Below, one piece after another: positions 42,101-50,779 of a stretch of 64,000 nucleotides of DNA. The stretch spans positions 124,001 through 188,000 of the forward strand of contig NZ_JOFT01000012.1 in NCBI RefSeq assembly GCF_000725805.1. Reading direction: 5' to 3'. Positions within the stretch are counted from its first letter, which is position 1, and each line of letters begins with the position of its first letter. The notes under the pieces are model-generated. The model was not told the DNA's origin. It made no database searches and was given only the letters and a program-made list of their open reading frames with translations. This stretch comes from Streptomyces xanthophaeus (GTDB taxonomy: Bacteria; Actinomycetota; Actinomycetes; Streptomycetales; Streptomycetaceae). Position numbers and translations under genes: made by a program.

Positions 42101-43643
42101 AGGAGCCGGACCCGGACCCGGACCCGTGCGGGCCTGCGGCGGCCGGGGGCTGCGGCCGTGACTGCGGGGGTTCGAGCGGCGGCGCGGTCACCGCGCAGTG
42201 CGTCCGGCACTCCGGGTGGCAGCCTCCGGGCGCCGGGGTGCGTACGGTCGCCCAGGCCACGGCGGCGCCGACCACCAGGATGCCCGCGCACCAGGGCATG
42301 GCCCGTCCGAAGGCGGCGTCGAACTGCTCCGCCGAGCGGTACGCCTCCGGCCCCATCCCGGCCAGCAGCGGCAGCGCCGCCACCGCGAGGAGCCCGGCCG
42401 CCCGGGCCACGGCGTTGTTGACGCCACTGGCCAGACCCGCCCGCCCGGGGTCCACCGCGGCCAGGACGGCCGAGGTCAGCGGAGCCACCAGGACCACCAT
42501 GCCCGTGCCCATCACCAGCAGCGCGGGCAGCACGTCCCGTACGTACGAGGCCTGCGGCCCCACCCGCAGCATGAGCAGCATCGCGGCCGCGCACAGCAGC
42601 GGCCCCACGGTGAGCGGGATGCGCGGCCCGATCCGCTCCCCGAGCTCCCCGGACCGGGCCGAGAGCAGCAGCATCAGCGCGGTGGTCGGCAGCAGCGCGG
42701 CCCCGGCCTGCAGGGCCGAGTACCCGGAGACCACCTGGAGCTGGAGGACGACCAGGAAGAAGAATCCGCCGAAGGCCGCGTAGACGCACAGGGTGACCAG
42801 GTTGACGGCCGTGAACTGGCGCGAGGCGAAGATCTCCGGCGGCACCATCGGATCGGCCCGTCTGCGCTCCACCCACACGAACAGCACGCCCAGCACGACA
42901 CCGCCCACCGATGCCGCCACCACCAGCGCGGTGGCGGACCGGGCCTCGATCAGGGCGTAGGTGAGCAGGGCCAGCGACGAGGCGCCGAGCGCCGCGCCGA
43001 GCACGTCGAACCGCCCGTGGGCCTGCGGGTCCCGCGATTCCGGCACGTGCCGCAGCGCCGCCGGTACGCAGACCGCAGCCAGCGGCACGTTCAGCAGGAA
43101 CACCCAGCGCCAGCCGGGTCCGTCCACCAGCCAGCCGCCGAGGAACGGCCCCACGGCAGCGCCCACCCCGCCCAGACCGGACCACAGTCCCACCGCCCGG
43201 GCCCGGTCCTCGGGGTGGATGGAGGCCTGGATCAGAGCGAGGGAGCCGGGGGTGAGCAGGGCGCCGCCCACGCCCTGGAGGGCCCGGGCGCCGATCAGGA
43301 CCCCGGCGTTCGGCGCGATCCCGCACAGCAGGGAGCCGACGGCGAACCAGATCACGCCGAGGACGAAGATCCGGCGGCGCCCGAACCGGTCGCCGAGCGC
43401 GCCGCCGACCAGGATCAGCCCGGCCAGGGTCAGCAGATAGGCGTTGACCGTCCACTGCAGGACGGCCAGGTCGGCGCCGAGGTCCTCGCCGATGCGGGGG
43501 AGGGCGACGTTGACCACGGTGGAGTCCAGCAGCGCCATGGCCGAGCCGAGCACCGTGGTCAGTACGATCCACCGCCCCCGCGCCGTACCGAGCCGGACCC
43601 CGGCCCCGGGGCCGGACGCGGGTCCGCCGGGCGTCGCGGTCAT
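42099..43643 (-). CDS. MFS transporter, DHA2 (14-TM drug:H+ antiporter) type
   Basis: 514 residues from ATG 43643. Fourteen predicted helices with the motif A segment GGALGDRFGRRRIFV and motif C-like GVGAAVGPFLGG; DSTVVNVALPRIG at helix 1 is typical of EmrB/QacA efflux pumps. The C-terminus is Pro/Gly/Ser-rich and ends GSGSGSGS. An alternative ATG at 43730 has a perfect AAGGAGG, but codons 43644-43730 include atypical AT-rich triplets. No TetR or MarR gene is adjacent. Substrate unknown, probably a drug or metabolite. Confidence 0.88.
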   Translation of the reverse strand: MTATPGGPASGPGAGVRLGTARGRWIVLTTVLGSAMALLDSTVVNVALPRIGEDLGADLAVLQWTVNAYLLTLAGLILVGGALGDRFGRRRIFVLGVIWFAVGSLLCGIAPNAGVLIGARALQGVGGALLTPGSLALIQASIHPEDRARAVGLWSGLGGVGAAVGPFLGGWLVDGPGWRWVFLLNVPLAAVCVPAALRHVPESRDPQAHGRFDVLGAALGASSLALLTYALIEARSATALVVAASVGGVVLGVLFVWVERRRADPMVPPEIFASRQFTAVNLVTLCVYAAFGGFFFLVVLQLQVVSGYSALQAGAALLPTTALMLLLSARSGELGERIGPRIPLTVGPLLCAAAMLLMLRVGPQASYVRDVLPALLVMGTGMVVLVAPLTSAVLAAVDPGRAGLASGVNNAVARAAGLLAVAALPLLAGMGPEAYRSAEQFDAAFGRAMPWCAGILVVGAAVAWATVRTPAPGGCHPECRTHCAVTAPPLEPPQSRPQPPAAAGPHGSGSGSGS

Positions 43644-43811
43644 GCCTTCAGGCTCACCCGCCCGGCCGGGTCCAGCCACCCGGCGGCGGCCCCGGCAGCT
43701 CGGCTCATTAGGCCCTCTTGTAATGCGCATGACGCCTCCTTCACCATGACCCGCGCACGTCACGCACGCCCTTTCCGCACAACCTGCACACGGCGTCCGA
43801 GGAGACAACAC

Positions 43812-46800
43812 GTGGCACAACGCAACAGACGACCCTTACGCGCGGCGCTCGCCGCCCTGACCTCGGTCCTGCTCCTGCCGGTCGGGGCGGGCGTCGCCGC
43901 CGCCGCGCCGGAACCCGGCCCCACCCCGAGTGCGGCCGAGCGCAAGATCGAACCCGAGCTCCGCACCCAGCTCGACGCCTCCGCGAAGGCCGTCTTCTGG
44001 GTCTATCTCGACAGCGCCGCCGACCTGACCGCCGCGGGGAAGCAGCAGACCCGCGCCGCCAAGGCAGAAACGGTTCTGCGGGTGAAGAAGGACCACGCCG
44101 CGCGCAGCCAGGCCGAGGTCGTCAAGGCCCTGCAGGGCGCCGGAGCCGAGTACACCTCGTACTGGATCGTGAACGCGGTCCGCGTGGTCGGCAGCGAAAA
44201 ACTGGCCGGTGCCCTGGCCCGGCGTCCCGAGGTCTCCCGGATCGACGCCGACGACAAGGTCACCCTCCCCAAGCCCGCCGAAGGCAGCCGGGAGAAGGCC
44301 GCCGCCGACGCCGTCGAGTGGAACATCGACCGGATCAAGGCCCCCCAGGTGTGGGACCAGCTCGGTGTCCGCGGTGAGGGCATCGTCGTCGCCAACATCG
44401 ACAGCGGCGTGGACTACACCCACCCGGCCGTCAACGGCCAGTACCGCGGCAAGAACGCGGACGGCTCGTACGACCACAACTACAACTGGTTCGACCCGGC
44501 GGGAGTCTGCGACACCGCGGCGCCCTGCGACAACAACGACCACGGAACCCACACGATGGGCACCATGGTCGGGGACGACGGAGGCGCCAACAAGATCGGC
44601 GTGGCCCCCGGCGCCAAGTGGATCGCCGCGAAGGGCTGCGAGTCCAACTCCTGCTCCGAGGCCTCCCTGCTCGCCTCCGGCCAGTGGATCGTCGCCCCGA
44701 CCGACGTGAACGGCCAGAACCCGCGTCCCGACCTGGCCCCGCACATCGTCAACAACTCCTGGGGCGGCTCGGGCGGCGACACCTGGTACCAGGAGATCGT
44801 CAACACCTGGCGCGCCGCGGGCATCTTCCCCGCCTTCTCCAACGGCAACTCCGGCCCGGGCTGCTCCACCAGCGGCTCGCCCGGCGACTACGCGAGCTCC
44901 TACAGCTCCGGCGCCTTCGACATCAACAACGCGATCGCGTCCTTCTCCTCGCGCGGCGCGGGACCCGGCGGCATCGTCAAGCCCAACATCGCCGCCCCGG
45001 GCGTGAACGTCCGCTCCTCCGTCCCCGGCGGCGGGTACGAGGCCTTCTCCGGCACCTCCATGGCCTCGCCGCACACCGCGGCCGCCGTGGCCCTGCTCTG
45101 GTCCGCGGCACCCGCCCTCGAAGGCGACCTCGCGCAGACCGAGTCCCTGCTGGACGGCACCGCGCTCGACACCGACAGCAGCCAGTGCGGCGGCACCCCC
45201 GCCGACAACAACGTCTTCGGCGAGGGCCGGCTCGACGTGCTCGCCGCGGTGAACGCCGCCCCGCGCGGCGCCATCGGCGCCCTCGGCGGCACGGTCCGCT
45301 CCGGCACCGGCGAACCCGTCGCCGGAGCCCGCATCACCGCCGACGGCCCGATCGACCGCACGACCACCACGGCCGCCGACGGCAGCTACAGCTTCGCCTC
45401 CCTCTCGGTGGGCGACTACGCCCTGACCGCGGCCAAGTTCGGCTACGGACAGCAGACGGCCACGGCGACGGTCACCGAGAACGCCACCGCCACCGGTGAC
45501 TTCACCCTCACCCAGGCCGCCTCCGGCAAGCTCACCGGCACGGTCTCCTCGGCCGCCGGACCCGCCGCGGGCGCTGCCGTCACGATCGCGGACACCCCGG
45601 TCACCGCGACCACCGACGCCCAGGGCCGCTTCGAGGTCACCCTGCCGCACGGCACGTACGACGTGAACGCCACCCACGCCTCCCGCTGCGTCACCGGCGG
45701 CACGGCGAAGGCCACCGTCGCGGGCGACACCACCGTCGCCGTGAACCTCCCCGAGCGCACCGACGGCTACGGCTACGCCTGCGCCGCATCGGGCGACCGC
45801 CCGTACGCAGCCGGCACCAAGCAGCTCGCGCTGACCGGCGACAACACCACCGAACGCGCCGACCTGCCCTTCCCGCTGCCGCTGTACGGAAAGACGTACG
45901 GCCAGGCCTGGATCGGCACGAACGGCACGGTCAGCTTCGGCGGCAACAACACCGGTGACATCAACGGGGACATCCCGAGCACGGCCACGCCCAACGCGGC
46001 CCTCTACCCGTTCTGGGACGACCTCGTCGTCGGCGCGGCGGGCAGCGGCTCCGGTGTCTTCACCGCCGTCACCGGCACCGCCCCGCACCGCAGTTACGTC
46101 ATCGAATGGCGCGAGGTGTCCCACTGGTCGGCGCAGTCGGAGAAGTTCTCCTTCTCCGCGGCGATCGGCGAGGACGGCACCGTGACCTACTCCTACAAGG
46201 GCACGGGCGGCACCGGCATCAAGGGCGGCTCCACGGCCACGGTCGGCGTGGAGAACGCGGCCGGCACCGACGCCTTCAAGTACTCCTTCAACACCGCGGT
46301 CATCTCGGACGGCCTGTCCATCGCCTTCCGCACCACCCGCAGCGGTGTGGTGGCGGGCCGCGTCCTCGACGCCAACGACGGCAACGGCGTCGCGGGCGCC
46401 ACCGTCACTGTGGGCACCGGCGACTCCGCGGTGTCGGCGACCACGGCGGCGGACGGCGGATACGTCGTCCAGAGCCCCTCGGGCTCGCGGGCCGTCTCCC
46501 TCGCCGCGCCGCAGTACGAGCCGGCCCAGGCGACGGTCGAGGTCAAGGCCGCCGACGTCACCTCGGTGACGCAGTCGCTGCGCACCGGCAAGGTCACGGC
46601 GTCCAAGCCGTCCGTGGAGGTCGTCCTCGGGGCGGACCAGAAGCGCACCCGCACCCTGGACCTGACCAACCCGGGCCTCGGCACGGACTTCACGGTCACC
46701 GAGGACGCGGCCTGGCTGACGGCCACACCCGGCACGGGCACCCTCCCCACCGGCGGCAAGGCCCCGATCGGCCTCGCCGTGGACACGACGGGCCTGGCCC

Positions 46801-47375
46801 CGGGCACGGTCCTCACCGCGGACCTGAAGATCACCTCGGCGAGCGGCCGGACCCCGGTCCTCACCGTCCCCGTCAAGGTCGTCGTACCGCGCTACCAGGC
46901 CGCCCTGGACGCGGGCTCCGACTACGCGGGCACGGACGCCGCGGGCGACAGCTGGTCCCCGGACCGCAAGTACACCCCGGGCTCCTACGGCTACCAGGGG
47001 AACGCCTCCGTACAGTCCACCGGCCGCACGATCGCCGGCACGGACGACCAGCGGCTGTTCCGCAACGCCCGTGAAGGCATGTACGAGTACCGCTTCGACA
47101 ACGTCCCGAACGGTACTTACACGGTGGAGCTGGGCTTCGCGGAGCTCTCCTCGACCAAGCCGAACAAGCGCGTCTTCGACGTCCTCGCCGAGGGCACGCA
47201 GGTCCTGCCCTCCCTGGACATCTCCCTGGAGGCGGGCACGTACACGGCCCTGACCCGCACGTACACGGTCACGGTCACGGACGGGGTCCTCAACGTCCGC
47301 TTCGTCACCCACAGCGGATTCGGCAAGCCCCTGCTGAACACCTTGCGGGTCACCGACCGCCCCGACAAGGGCTGA
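43812..47375 (+). CDS. Large secreted subtilisin-like (S8) protease; TTA codon
   Basis: 1187 residues, GTG start at 43812 after GAGGAG. Signal peptide (1-31), an inhibitor-I9-like propeptide (about 45-150), then the S8 catalytic domain with Asp197 (NIDSGVDYTHP), His244 (NDHGTHTMG) and Ser416 (GTSMASPHTAAA). C-terminal to it are two carboxypeptidase-regulatory-like beta domains (GGTVRSGTGEPVAGARIT; GRVLDANDGNGVAGATVT) and a final malectin-like domain. Codon 9 is TTA (43836-43838), implying bldA-dependent, developmentally timed secretion. Ends at a 14-bp hairpin. Confidence 0.93.
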   Translation: MAQRNRRPLRAALAALTSVLLLPVGAGVAAAAPEPGPTPSAAERKIEPELRTQLDASAKAVFWVYLDSAADLTAAGKQQTRAAKAETVLRVKKDHAARSQAEVVKALQGAGAEYTSYWIVNAVRVVGSEKLAGALARRPEVSRIDADDKVTLPKPAEGSREKAAADAVEWNIDRIKAPQVWDQLGVRGEGIVVANIDSGVDYTHPAVNGQYRGKNADGSYDHNYNWFDPAGVCDTAAPCDNNDHGTHTMGTMVGDDGGANKIGVAPGAKWIAAKGCESNSCSEASLLASGQWIVAPTDVNGQNPRPDLAPHIVNNSWGGSGGDTWYQEIVNTWRAAGIFPAFSNGNSGPGCSTSGSPGDYASSYSSGAFDINNAIASFSSRGAGPGGIVKPNIAAPGVNVRSSVPGGGYEAFSGTSMASPHTAAAVALLWSAAPALEGDLAQTESLLDGTALDTDSSQCGGTPADNNVFGEGRLDVLAAVNAAPRGAIGALGGTVRSGTGEPVAGARITADGPIDRTTTTAADGSYSFASLSVGDYALTAAKFGYGQQTATATVTENATATGDFTLTQAASGKLTGTVSSAAGPAAGAAVTIADTPVTATTDAQGRFEVTLPHGTYDVNATHASRCVTGGTAKATVAGDTTVAVNLPERTDGYGYACAASGDRPYAAGTKQLALTGDNTTERADLPFPLPLYGKTYGQAWIGTNGTVSFGGNNTGDINGDIPSTATPNAALYPFWDDLVVGAAGSGSGVFTAVTGTAPHRSYVIEWREVSHWSAQSEKFSFSAAIGEDGTVTYSYKGTGGTGIKGGSTATVGVENAAGTDAFKYSFNTAVISDGLSIAFRTTRSGVVAGRVLDANDGNGVAGATVTVGTGDSAVSATTAADGGYVVQSPSGSRAVSLAAPQYEPAQATVEVKAADVTSVTQSLRTGKVTASKPSVEVVLGADQKRTRTLDLTNPGLGTDFTVTEDAAWLTATPGTGTLPTGGKAPIGLAVDTTGLAPGTVLTADLKITSASGRTPVLTVPVKVVVPRYQAALDAGSDYAGTDAAGDSWSPDRKYTPGSYGYQGNASVQSTGRTIAGTDDQRLFRNAREGMYEYRFDNVPNGTYTVELGFAELSSTKPNKRVFDVLAEGTQVLPSLDISLEAGTYTALTRTYTVTVTDGVLNVRFVTHSGFGKPLLNTLRVTDRPDKG

Positions 47376-47379
47376 CCAC

Positions 47380-47413
47380 CACCCGGGGGGCGGACACCAC
47401 CGCCCCCCGGGTG
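47380..47413 (+). terminator. Terminator of the protease gene
   Basis: A 14-bp stem CACCCGGGGGGCGG / CCGCCCCCCGGGTG with a 6-nt loop begins five bases after the protease stop. Confidence 0.7.
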
Positions 47414-47511
47414 CCCGGCCCCGTACGGGGACCGGCATACGGGTGGTGCGCGGCGGGCCGCGCGGGATACGGGGCGGGGGAGCCGGGGCCGGGTGGCTAG
47501 CGTGGGTGACC

Positions 47512-48324
47512 ATGACCCTGCTGAGCGGCCAGGCCGAGGACATCCGGGCGCTCGTGGCCCGCGCCGACCCCGGGGCGGCCTGGGCCGTGGGCGGTCCCGA
47601 AGGCGCCCGTGCACGATCGGGCGTCCCGGACGCGGACGCCGATCTCGACGTCGGCGCCCTGGCAGCCGCCCTCGCGCTCTGGCCCGTGCTGGGCAGCCTC
47701 GTCGGGGAAGGCGCGCTGCACCTGCACACGCCGCTGACCGCCTACGGGCACGAGGCGCCCGCCGGGACCACCGCCCACCACCTGCTCACCCACACCGACG
47801 GGGCCGCCACCACGGCCCTCACCGGCCTCGCCGAGCACCTCGGCGGCGGCCCCCTCGCCGGCCTCGCCGCCGCCCGCGTCTGGCACCCCCTCGGGATGAC
47901 CGGCACCCGCTTCGACGAGGTCACCCTGCGCGCACCCCTGGCCGACCTGGTCCGCTTCCTGTGCCACGTCGTCGCCGCGGAGGGCGCCGTGCGCGCCTGG
48001 ACCGCCGAGTCCCTGCGCATCCGCACCGGGGAGCTCACCCCCGCCCGCGGCCTGCTCTGGCACCCCGCCCCCTACGGCGTCTGGGTCCACCCGGCGCCCG
48101 CCCCGTCCGGCCCGGCCCTGTGGGTCTGCCCGCGCCGCGGCCGCTGGGCCGTCCTGCTCCCCACCGCGGACCGGTCCGCAGACGACCGGTCCGCAGACGA
48201 CCGGCCCGCGGACGACCGGCCCGCGCCCCTGCGTACCGCCTTCCGTGACGCGGTGTTCGCCCCGTCCGGCCCCGTACGGCCGGACGGCGGCGCGCAGCCG
48301 GCCGGGTCCGGCACCCACCCGTAG
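47512..48324 (+). CDS. Beta-lactamase-like serine hydrolase without the SxxK motif
   Basis: 270 residues from ATG 47512. Class C beta-lactamase/esterase landmarks are visible: LVGEGALHLHTPLTAYGHE, THHLLTHTDGA-like segment and VWHPLGMTGTRFDE. Where family members read (F/A)SxxK, this protein has VGALAAALALW, so the nucleophile and general base are missing and catalysis is unlikely. It has no signal peptide. A 15-bp repeat encodes DDRSA/DDRPA near the C-terminus. Either an inactive homologue with a binding role or a decaying gene; the reading frame is intact. Confidence 0.7.
   Translation: MTLLSGQAEDIRALVARADPGAAWAVGGPEGARARSGVPDADADLDVGALAAALALWPVLGSLVGEGALHLHTPLTAYGHEAPAGTTAHHLLTHTDGAATTALTGLAEHLGGGPLAGLAAARVWHPLGMTGTRFDEVTLRAPLADLVRFLCHVVAAEGAVRAWTAESLRIRTGELTPARGLLWHPAPYGVWVHPAPAPSGPALWVCPRRGRWAVLLPTADRSADDRSADDRPADDRPAPLRTAFRDAVFAPSGPVRPDGGAQPAGSGTHP
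48166..48225 (+). repeat. Four 15-bp in-frame repeats
   Basis: Units at 48166, 48181, 48196 and 48211 (GACGACCGGTCCGCA type) encode (D)DR(S/P)A in the serine hydrolase-like gene. Confidence 0.85.
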
Positions 48325-48409
48325 CACTCGGAGCGCGCGCCCCGCGGGAGCGACGTACGGTGATGCCGATGTCGCCGAGCGTTGTCGTTCCCGCTGCGGA
48401 GGTAGACGG

Positions 48410-49684
48410 ATGCGTACGGTCCAAGGGGTCGCCCTCGAAGGGCTCCGAGCCCGGGTACGGGCCCTCGGAGCGGAACCCGGGCTGCGGACGTCCGTACGGG
48501 AATCCGTACCGCGCGCCGCCGCCCTCGTCCTCGGCCTCGTGCCCGCACGCACCAGGCCGCGCCCCGGCACCGCCCGCGCCTCCGCCGCCGTACTGGGTGC
48601 CCTGCGCGCCCGCCGCGGCGACGCGCCCGTGCTCGTCCGGGCCCGGTCCGGGCGGACCGTGCTCGTCCTGCTCGCCCCCGAGGACCTGGACCGCTTCTAC
48701 GCCGAACCCCTGAGCGTCCTCGAAACCGGAGCACAGCCCCCCGGCCTCGGCTGCCCGCACGCCGGTGACGGCCGGGAGCAACGGCAGACCCATGCGGAGG
48801 TCCTCGCCGCCGGGATCGCCGTACACCCCGCCTGCGGCACCTTCCTGGCGGCCGTCGCCGAGGAGGCCCGCCACCTCACCGGATCCGGCAGCCTCGAACT
48901 CGCCCGCGCCCGTCACGCCATGGGCCGCGCCGCCCGCCGCATCGTCCTCGGAGACGCGGCCGCCGACGACGTGGAACTCTCGGACTGGCTCGCCCGCTCC
49001 CGGCCCAAGAACCGGGCGAGGGCCGCGCGGCGCATCCGGGAGTACGCCCGCCGGGCCGGGCCGAGCACCCTCCTCGGGCGGGCCGCCCAGCAGGCGGCCC
49101 CCGCCGCCGTCGGGGACCCCTTCGGCCAGGCCCGCCAGTGGCTGCTCGCCCTGGACTCCCTCCCGGCCACCCTGCTGCGCACCCTGCTCCTGCTCGGCGC
49201 GCACCCCGCAGAGCAGGACGCGGCCGCCGCCGAGGCGGCCGGGGCCGCGGCCCGCGGTGAACTGCCCCGGCTGCGGGCCTGCGTACGGGAGACCCTGCGG
49301 CTGTACCCGGTGGTGCCCGACCTGGTGCGGACCACCCGGGCCGAGACGGAGTGGCGGGGCGTGCGCTATCCGGCCGGCACCTCCGTCCTGCTGCCCGCCG
49401 CGTTCCACCAGCGCGACCCCGAACGGGTACCGGCCGCGCACGTGTTCGTACCGGGCCGGTGGAAGAGCCCCGACGCCGACCAGGACATCCGGATGGCGCC
49501 CTTCGGCCACGGCGGCGGCCGGTGCCCCGGCGACCAGCTCGGCCTGCTGGTCACGGCCGCGTTCTGCGCCGAGGTCCTGCGCGGCCACCGCGTCGGGGCG
49601 TCCCGGCCGGCCGTGGACCCCGTGGGCCCGCTGCCCACGACGCTCGACCCGCACGGCATCCGGCTCACCCTCATCCGCCGCTGA
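48410..49684 (+). CDS. Cytochrome P450 with atypical I-helix
   Basis: 424 residues from ATG 48410, seven bases after GGAGG. ExxR in CVRETLRLYP and the heme loop FGHGGGRCPGD (thiolate Cys372) are intact. The I-helix oxygen-activation segment, normally (A/G)Gx(D/E)T, reads ALDSLPAT (247-254), lacking the acid-alcohol pair. This recalls P450s that use peroxide or catalyse non-classical reactions. The following gene of unknown function is 78 bp downstream on the same strand. No ferredoxin is adjacent. Confidence 0.88.
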   Translation: MRTVQGVALEGLRARVRALGAEPGLRTSVRESVPRAAALVLGLVPARTRPRPGTARASAAVLGALRARRGDAPVLVRARSGRTVLVLLAPEDLDRFYAEPLSVLETGAQPPGLGCPHAGDGREQRQTHAEVLAAGIAVHPACGTFLAAVAEEARHLTGSGSLELARARHAMGRAARRIVLGDAAADDVELSDWLARSRPKNRARAARRIREYARRAGPSTLLGRAAQQAAPAAVGDPFGQARQWLLALDSLPATLLRTLLLLGAHPAEQDAAAAEAAGAAARGELPRLRACVRETLRLYPVVPDLVRTTRAETEWRGVRYPAGTSVLLPAAFHQRDPERVPAAHVFVPGRWKSPDADQDIRMAPFGHGGGRCPGDQLGLLVTAAFCAEVLRGHRVGASRPAVDPVGPLPTTLDPHGIRLTLIRR

Positions 49685-49762
49685 CCACTGACCGCTGACC
49701 GCGGGCCCCGCCGGGGCCGCCGCACCGCTTCCCCCGACCCCTGCCGACCACGCGAGGACCCC

Positions 49763-50746
49763 ATGCCCGACGCCGCCACCGCCGCGTCCACCCCCGCGTC
49801 CACCGACGCGGACACCGAGCTGCTCGCCGACCTGTGCCGTGAACTCGCCGAGGCCGCCGACGCGGTCGGCGAGGCCGCCCGCTACGCCTCCGGGCTGGCC
49901 TTCGGCCCCCGGCTGCCCGCGACCGCACTGGCCCGCGGCGGCCGCCGCCGACAGGGCTGGCACACCCTGCTGCGCACCCTCACCGACCCGGCGGGCCTCG
50001 GCTGGGCCCCGCGCGGCCGGGGCGCGGCCCGGGCCGGGAGGCTCGCCGGGATGCTGACGGGCCGTGAGAGCCTCGCGGTCACCGTGGCCGTCTGCGGGCT
50101 GCGCGCACGCCTGCGGGCGGTCAGCGCGGCCCGCCCCGACCTGCGGACGGATCCCGGTGCGGCGGCGGTCCTGGAAGCGGTGGAAGGGGGCCGCCAGGCG
50201 GAGGCCGCCCGGCTGTTCCGGAGCATCATGCGCGAGCGGGGCGCCGGGCCCGCCTTCTCCCTGCTCACCCCGGCCTTCGCCGACATCCTGGCCTGGCACG
50301 CCCTGACCGACGCGAACCCCTTCAACGACCACGCGGGCTGGCAGGTCGCCACCGGGCGGGCGGTGCCCCCGGAGCCGCTGCTCGGGCTGGGCGCGGCCTT
50401 CCGGGCCTTCTGCGACCGGGGCCCCGGACTGTCCGAGGGACAGTCACCCCCGCCCGCGTCCCGGCCGCCGCACCCCTGCCCGCATCCGTACCCGCGTCCG
50501 CAGGCCCACGCGGGACCGGTCCAGGGGCCGGTACCGGAACGTCCCGGCAGTCTGCGCGGCCACGCGGCGGCGCTGCGCTCCCACGCCCGGCGGCTGCGCG
50601 CTGCCGCGGACGCGCCCGCCTGGCGGGACCCGGGCGCCGGCGTACTGTGCGCAGAGGTCACGGTCCTGGCATGCCGGTGCGCCACCGCGGCGGACGGATT
50701 CGCCCTGGCGGCGGCGCAGCTCGGCGAGGCACCCCGCAAGCGCTGA
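49763..50746 (+). CDS. Conserved-looking protein of unknown function downstream of the P450
   Basis: 327 residues, ATG 49763 with GAGGA five bases upstream. Helix-rich, Ala/Arg-rich; segments include LCRELAEAADAVGEAARYA, a central WHTLLRTLTDP, FNDHAGWQVATGRAVPPEP, a Pro/His linker (about 225-250) and a C-terminal helical part. No catalytic motif, signal peptide or membrane helix is recognised. Coding bias and the ribosome binding site support it as real. Cotranscription with the P450 suggests a partner or assembly function, but nothing in the sequence proves it. Confidence 0.7.
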   Translation: MPDAATAASTPASTDADTELLADLCRELAEAADAVGEAARYASGLAFGPRLPATALARGGRRRQGWHTLLRTLTDPAGLGWAPRGRGAARAGRLAGMLTGRESLAVTVAVCGLRARLRAVSAARPDLRTDPGAAAVLEAVEGGRQAEAARLFRSIMRERGAGPAFSLLTPAFADILAWHALTDANPFNDHAGWQVATGRAVPPEPLLGLGAAFRAFCDRGPGLSEGQSPPPASRPPHPCPHPYPRPQAHAGPVQGPVPERPGSLRGHAAALRSHARRLRAAADAPAWRDPGAGVLCAEVTVLACRCATAADGFALAAAQLGEAPRKR

Positions 50747-50779
50747 ACGCGGTTCCCGGGACCGGGCCGGAGCCTTGGG

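Noticed and set aside
42002..42421. + strand Arg-rich frames in the MFS region
   Set aside because: Low-complexity Arg/Pro/Ala composition and position opposite transporter codons mark them as shadows.
43644..43730. Earlier start of the MFS gene at ATG 43730 behind a perfect AAGGAGG
   Set aside because: The added codons are atypically AT-rich at first and do not resemble the family's N-terminus. It is mentioned as an alternative only.
42198..43811. Long N-terminal extension of the S8 protease
   Set aside because: It lies antisense to the MFS gene. The signal peptide and ribosome binding site set the start at GTG 43812.
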